From JAEUTH01 sp039931675 (GTDB lineage Bacteria > Bacteroidota > Bacteroidia > AKYH767-A > OLB10), in contig JBDTRM010000262.1 in the NCBI GenBank assembly GCA_039931675.1, positions 1-16,796 on the forward strand: DNA of 16,796 nt, read 5' to 3'. A program made the position numbers and the translations under genes. A model generated the notes under the pieces. That model was not told the DNA's origin and searched no databases. It worked only from the letters and a program-made list of their open reading frames with translations. This document shows, one piece after another, positions 14,792 to 16,796 of this stretch (positions within the stretch are counted from its first letter, which is position 1; every line of letters starts with the position of its first letter).

Positions 14792-16495
14792 CTAATGCCT
14801 GATGCCAATATTAAATCCAATACTCAAACGGATTGCAGCCTGAATCAAGAAATAATTTTCTTTCCTTGTATCAAAGAAGTTATCCTCAATTACATAATCA
14901 CTGTTATTAAAATATTCACCGGTTGAATTTTTATCAAACATATTATACGAAAAGCCAAGCGCAAATGAAATATCTCCGCCAACACCTTTATCCAAAAACA
15001 ACCGGCCATAATTGATCATGTACTCAAATTGCTTATCCTTCATATCGGTGAAGTTGTATGAAAAAGTTGACCCGTGTATTTCTGTTACATCAGCAGTGTA
15101 ATCGTGGAAATTTTTATGTCCTATACCGAATATAAAACCGAAGTAGCCCCTGCTATCGTTATCGCGTTTAGCACCACCCAGCAGCATCAATTGCATTCTC
15201 ATTTTGTTACCGTTCCACAAGATATCATTATCCGCAGAAAAATCCGTGCGGTTAAACACCTGCAGGTAAGTAAACTCTAAACCGATGCGCTTGTATAAAA
15301 GAGCAGTGCTAATACCGGGACACAATTTACCCGGCTCCTTCCTCACAAACCCGGATAAATAAACACCGGCATAAAAGATTAAATCACTCTGTTTGATAAA
15401 ATCAGTGTTGATGTATTTTCCGGTGCACTTTTTAAACTTTTCGCTGTATTGTTTTTTCTTTATGCTATCGCCAGCAGTTTCGTAAGCTTTTGAAATAACG
15501 TCCATCATTGCGCAACTGCTGTCGCTTATAAATGCTGATGTTTTATCGGCTGAAAGTTTTGCAAATGCACTGTCATTTTCATTAACAGCAATTGTAACAC
15601 AATTGAAATGAAAACTGTACTCCGAATAATTTTCATTGAGCAAACGGCTGGCAATTGTAATGACCTGGTTTTTATAACCGAGGCTATAAAGTGGTTTTAT
15701 TATGCGTGCAAAGTTGTTGTTGCGATCAGGCGTTTGCGGATTAGCACTATAAACAGAATCGAGGTAACTTAATGCGGTAAGTGCATTGTCATAATCCATT
15801 GAATCAATATATGCCAGTTCATACTGACTGAGCCTGCTGTTTGCTTCAATAAAACCAACGATATAATCTGCAAATGCGCTGTCATATTCCGATCGTTTCA
15901 GTTTTATTTTCATAAGTAAGTCGGCACAAGTGTATTGTTGCCACGCATCCGCTTGTTCATTGATAAGCACTTTTTTAAAATACATTTCTGCTTCGGTAAA
16001 GCTTTCAAGGTTGTAATTAAGTTCCCCCATCATGGTAAAGTAATGCGCACTCACAGGACCAAAATTATCCCAGTTTACTTCATAGTATTGCTTGTGTGCA
16101 TTATAACCGACAGGGAAATAAGCTGCATTGTATTTTATAAAATCATCTTCAAGTAATAACAGGTGGTTGTAAGAGTTGGTCTGCTCATTTGCATTGAACA
16201 AGCCAGCCGCGAATTCGAACTTTGAAACCGTAATATAATACCTCGCTAATTTTGCAGCATCGGAACTGCTGTCATTAGCAACCATCGTTAAAATAGCAAC
16301 AGTACTATCAACCATGGTTCGCAAACGGATAAGATTTTTCACAGCATTGCTGTCGTTTTTCAATGTTTCCGAAAAATCATACAGCTTAACAAATGCATTA
16401 AACCCGCTTTTGAAAAGTTCATCATTCGTTTGTGCAAATGATTTTGAAAACAACATTGCTGTTATACAACTTAAAAACAGGATGGCTTTCTTCAT
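14792..16495 (-). CDS. Exported protein with helical repeats and C-terminal barrel-like region, unrecognised
   Basis: The 567-residue protein begins with a clear Sec signal peptide (MKKAILFLSCITAMLFSKSF, cleavage before QTND near residue 22). Residues about 25-375 are predicted helical. One segment near 150-200 resembles a TPR pair (MMGELNYNLESFTEAEMYFK, then ADAWQQYTCADLLMKI). Residues about 385-567 change to alternating strands (CPGISTALLYKRIGLEFTYL, RGYFGFIFGIGHKNF, GGDISFALGFSYNMF, FLIQAAIRLSIGFNIGI), compatible with an outer-membrane beta-barrel, although the C-terminal RH is not the usual aromatic end. There is no T9SS tail and no catalytic motif. A TPR-plus-barrel envelope protein is the best description; its function is unknown. 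It stands alone on the minus strand, with no convincing terminator. Confidence 0.85.
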   Translation of the reverse strand: MKKAILFLSCITAMLFSKSFAQTNDELFKSGFNAFVKLYDFSETLKNDSNAVKNLIRLRTMVDSTVAILTMVANDSSSDAAKLARYYITVSKFEFAAGLFNANEQTNSYNHLLLLEDDFIKYNAAYFPVGYNAHKQYYEVNWDNFGPVSAHYFTMMGELNYNLESFTEAEMYFKKVLINEQADAWQQYTCADLLMKIKLKRSEYDSAFADYIVGFIEANSRLSQYELAYIDSMDYDNALTALSYLDSVYSANPQTPDRNNNFARIIKPLYSLGYKNQVITIASRLLNENYSEYSFHFNCVTIAVNENDSAFAKLSADKTSAFISDSSCAMMDVISKAYETAGDSIKKKQYSEKFKKCTGKYINTDFIKQSDLIFYAGVYLSGFVRKEPGKLCPGISTALLYKRIGLEFTYLQVFNRTDFSADNDILWNGNKMRMQLMLLGGAKRDNDSRGYFGFIFGIGHKNFHDYTADVTEIHGSTFSYNFTDMKDKQFEYMINYGRLFLDKGVGGDISFALGFSYNMFDKNSTGEYFNNSDYVIEDNFFDTRKENYFLIQAAIRLSIGFNIGIRH

Positions 16496-16630
16496 ACAGG
16501 TTCAAACTATAATAATAGAAAAGAATATCTATAACTGGCAGAAGCCTTAATTAGAATGATGTTGAATGATCATCATAAATAATTTCTAATGAGCAAATTT
16601 AAAACAAACATTATATTGTAAACAATGATA

Positions 16631-16732
16631 TTAATAAGGTTTTTGGTTAACCACTTGATCATTTAGCGATTTAAGTTGAAGCTGCAATTCCTTTTCAAGC
16701 AAAGAGTTAAGTGTAATCAGGCATTTCGTTTT
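16631..16732 (-). pseudogene. Possible gene-tail remnant
   Basis: A minus-strand open frame without an ATG reads TLNSLLEKELQLQLKSLND, then QVVNQKPY and a stop at 16631-16633. The heptad-like leucine and lysine pattern looks like the coiled-coil C-terminus of a protein. Upstream it is closed by a stop at 16733-16735, a few bases from the palindromic repeat at 16743-16796, as if that repeat had cut the gene. The fragment is only 33 residues, so chance is a real alternative. No other gene is visible in 16496-16796. Confidence 0.2.
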
Positions 16733-16742
16733 TCAAGGAGAG

Positions 16743-16796
16743 AAGTTCCTTTCAGGATGACAGTCGCAGAAGACCTTGTCATCCTGAAAGGAACTT
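16743..16796. repeat. Palindromic repeat at the window edge
   Basis: AAGTTCCTTTCAGGATGACA (16743-16762) and 16777-16796 are perfect 20-bp reverse complements with a 14-nt loop. The element reaches the last base of the window and may continue beyond it. From memory, intergenic hairpins with the core GTCATCCTGAAAGGAAC are widespread dispersed repeats in Bacteroidota; within this window it occurs once. It may form a transcript-end hairpin, but there is no T tract inside the window. Confidence 0.7.

Overview
The window looks like AT-rich chromosomal DNA of a Bacteroidota bacterium, probably an environmental Chitinophagales/Sphingobacteriales-type organism. The clues are two large exported proteins ending in type IX secretion (T9SS) sorting domains (YPNP start, GIY(I/L)(Y/L)(R/K)L near the end), the SHIVG secreted-protein N-terminus, an ECF sigma factor overlapping an inner-membrane/outer-membrane-barrel fusion, and almost no Shine-Dalgarno sequences. 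The placement is inferred from protein style; no rRNA or marker gene is present.

Layout: (1) 1-1153: a terminator-like hairpin, a split copy of a dispersed repeat, and a minus-strand MNT nucleotidyltransferase-HEPN pair (toxin-antitoxin type). (2) 1410-3602: a T9SS-exported multidomain surface protein. (3) 3874-5902: an ECF sigma factor that overlaps a gene for a single-pass membrane protein with a long periplasmic linker and a C-terminal beta-barrel, probably its regulator. (4) 6102-7298: a lipoprotein beta-propeller of the lactonase-like fold. (5) 7678-9582: an exported transglutaminase-like protein. (6) 9897-10067: a 56-residue two-helix membrane protein. (7) 14197-10340, minus: a 1285-residue SBBP-type beta-propeller protein with four Ig-like domains and a T9SS tail. 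(8) 16495-14792, minus: an exported alpha-helical/beta-barrel protein of unknown function.

Two things stand out. First, the sigma factor operon and the lipoprotein gene are preceded by the same two-block promoter-like sequence, ACACAACCATTTT and TCTTTA at identical spacing (3825-3856 and 5975-6006, 26 of 32 bases identical). This looks like an ECF promoter and suggests that the sigma factor controls itself and the lipoprotein. Second, most intergenic gaps contain a copy of a roughly 150-180 bp dispersed repeat (family A, seven full or partial copies, all in the same orientation) with a conserved hairpin plus T-tract. A shorter second repeat (family B) lies next to two A copies. One A copy (7431-7620) is joined to a relic of an MNT gene start that matches the intact MNT gene at 53 of 60 bases, so a second HEPN-MNT module probably once sat there.

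The genes are mostly envelope or secreted proteins. Apart from the sigma/barrel pair (plus the lipoprotein through the shared promoter) and the MNT/HEPN pair, nothing in the sequence ties them into one pathway. No CRISPR array, tRNA, rRNA, transposase or integrase was seen.
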